Part shown: positions 19,853 through 21,252 of the stretch, piece by piece
How the letters are laid out: each line of letters opens with the position of its first letter
How positions within the stretch are numbered: position 1 is the stretch's first letter
Assembly (NCBI GenBank): GCA_004151065.3
Contig: NWUY0300018127.1
Span: forward strand, 74,648-95,899
Length of the DNA: 21,252 nucleotides
Origin: Larix sibirica
Taxonomy: Eukaryota; Streptophyta; Pinopsida; Pinales; Pinaceae
Reading direction: 5' to 3'
Program-made: the position numbers and the translations under genes
The notes under the pieces: generated by a model
The model's database searches: none
What the model was told of the DNA's origin: nothing
Seen by the model: the letters and a program-made list of their open reading frames with translations, nothing else

Positions 19853-20760
19853 TCGTGATGAATTTATGAAGGGTGCATCAACATCCTCCTCACCACCACT
19901 ATTTAAAGAACGTCATGTCTATGATATGCCACCTCGCTTTGAGTGGTCTCTATCAAAGAAGAATCCAGGAAAGGTAACTACTCTGCATAGCTTTTTCAAA
20001 AGTTGTTTATCCTTAATTAAGGATGAAAATGCATTACAGGAATTTCATATGTTAATTGGAGAATCTGAGGGAGAATTGAGGCAAGAAAGAGTTGTAAACC
20101 ATGTTCAAAAGAGAACAAAAACCGGACGGGAGTTTCAACTTAATGCACAAATTAGAGATTATGATATGGATTTTTTCATTTTAGATCTAGGTTCAGATGT
20201 CAATATTCTGACTAAACAGACATGGGAAACTATGGGAAATACGAAGATAGTATGGTCACCTATTCTGATACGGTTGGCCAATCAACATAAATTTATACAA
20301 TTTGGAAGGATGGTTGGGGTCCCTATTGAAGTGGAGGGACTGGGTACTTTTGCAGACTTTGAAGTCACAGAGATTGCCAATGATACTAATCTGTATCCTG
20401 CACTTCCGGGAATAGACTGGGAAATTGCTAATCAAACTATTATTAGTTTCAAGAAGCAGATGCTAACATTTGAGAATCAGATGAAATAAAAGTTGTAACA
20501 CCTTTGGATCCATTGGAAGGACAAAGGTATGTCGAACTATTAAAGGAAGATTATGATGCTCGATATTTGGATAATATTTACAATGTATCCTCCAGGGTAA
20601 ATGAATATATCAATCCCACAGCATATGGTACGCTAAGCTGGAAGAGCGTTAGCTCCTGCTCATTAGATTTTGGCGAAGCTTTGAAGAAATGGCAAAACAG
20701 GATACATGAAGTTTCAATGCGAATATGTGGCTGCGTTATGAAGTCACTACGTTGGGTTGG
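18304..20760 (+). repeat. Identical tract, copy 2
   Basis: Partner of 14778-17234. The first differing base is 18303 on the left (g against t) and 20761 on the right (g against t). Confidence 0.9.
19866..20489 (+). pseudogene. Retrotransposon aspartic protease, copy 2
   Basis: Identical in sequence to 16340-16963: 207 codons with the DLGS active-site block at residue 107. The frame itself is open, but upstream gag and downstream sequence are in other frames, so it cannot be made as part of a normal polyprotein. If anything were expressed it would be this module alone. Confidence 0.85.
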
Positions 20761-21252
20761 GAAAGAGGTATGTGACCTTCCCACTTATGAAGGTTTTCCT
20801 AATTTGGATAAATTTATTGTTGAGTTTGAAGTTAAGGTTCTACAACAACAATAACTGTTGGCCTTAGATGTGGCATTAAAAGTAACACCAGAAAGATGGT
20901 GGACTATTCATAAACAGTCTATAATGGGTTGGTTGCAGTGTAGATGGTTCTTAGAAATACGATTTGGCGAGGGAGTCCCCCATGTCGAAGATAAATATAA
21001 TGGGTTAACTGACCATGTTGATCATCTAACCACTTGTAGTGCCATATGGAAGAACATATCCAAGCAAGAATGGATCCACATATTCATACACACATTGGAT
21101 ACTATACCAAGGAATTGGTATACATCGTTGGAGCTTTGAAAAGGAACTGCAGATTGGGATAATATGACTATGAGTTTCAAGTAAAAATTTAACTATATTG
21201 AAGAGGAAAGCTCAACGGTAGATGCAACTTTGCAAATCATTAAAGCAAAAAA
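20504..21252 (+). pseudogene. Second gag-like domain after protease, copy 2, open to the edge
   Basis: Continues the linker of copy 1 into a capsid-type domain: DLPTYEGFPNLDKFIVEFE, then LLALDVALKVTPERWW, WLQCRWFLEIRFGEG, and a helix pair ending EWIHIFIHTLDTIPRNWYTS. The same frame goes on (KGTADWDNMTMSFK, then FNYIEEESSTVDATLQIIKA) past stops at 20852, 21137 and 21182. Each of these is one C-to-T change from Gln or Arg. The pattern of a tryptophan-containing helix, an R/K-F-G turn and an HxxxTL..xxWY helix fits the Retrotrans_gag fold, so the element appears to carry gag-like sequence on both sides of its protease. The window ends inside or just past this domain. Its role is unknown to me. 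Confidence 0.65.

Larger units (their letters stand above)
17404..21252 (+). mobile_element. Ty3/gypsy retrotransposon, copy 2, continues past window
   Basis: Same order and orientation as copy 1: last 65 bases of the LTR/leader, gag from 17550, zinc knuckles, protease at 19866-20489 and the second gag-like domain to the right edge. Its left end lacks the LTR promoter, either truncated at the N or not assembled. It is the better source for the region after the protease. Whether reverse transcriptase and integrase follow cannot be seen. Confidence 0.8.

Noticed and set aside
1-21252. CRISPR array, bacterial operon or phage-type system
   Set aside because: No short regularly spaced repeats with unique spacers, no ribosome-binding sites and no bacterial gene families were seen; the repeats found are plant-type mobile DNA.

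Overview
The window looks like repeat-dominated nuclear DNA from a seed plant. It is AT-rich, has no intact protein-coding gene, and consists of retrotransposon remnants at several stages of decay plus short repeats and one tRNA-derived SINE. Nothing suggests bacteria: no operons, ribosome-binding sites, CRISPR or bacterial gene families. A large-genome gymnosperm would fit, but the species is not shown by the sequence. Five isolated N characters (1157, 11071, 12832, 13517, 17403) look like join points between assembled pieces, and several lie at or near repeat edges.

Layout. 239-1209 (minus): two overlapping reading frames that together form a decayed acidic protein I do not recognise. 1197-1596: a diverged direct repeat, both copies readable as the same peptide. 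1810-3669 (plus): a TATA box followed by a long broken reading frame of about 565 codons, starting at an ATG at 1971. Its identity is unknown to me and it is the best candidate for something undescribed. 4343-5090: a decayed Ty3/gypsy gag with an exact 58-bp tandem duplication. 5100-10300: mostly unrecognised AT-rich sequence with three diverged ~180-bp tandem repeats at 7669-8215. 10300-10397: a 36-bp minisatellite. 10683-10919 (minus): a tRNA-derived SINE with A and B boxes and an A tail. 11127-11266: a long near-perfect hairpin resembling a MITE.

From about 12250 to the right edge the window is a nest of one Ty3/gypsy family. A probable LTR with a TATA box (about 12267-13516) is followed by a second copy of its 3' half (13518-13967), which runs directly into an element body: gag N-terminal part, gag core, an array of five zinc-knuckle positions, an aspartic protease, and a second gag-like domain after the protease. 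This body breaks at about 17372. After the N at 17403 a second copy in the same orientation begins and runs off the window end, still short of reverse transcriptase. The two bodies are about 80-85% identical at their edges, yet I find no mismatch over 2457 bp in the middle (14778-17234 against 18304-20760). That points to recent gene conversion or an assembly duplication.

Nothing here works as a set of living genes. The gypsy copies carry many shared stops, seven of which in gag are each one C-to-T change from a Gln or Arg codon, as expected from decay of methylated cytosines.
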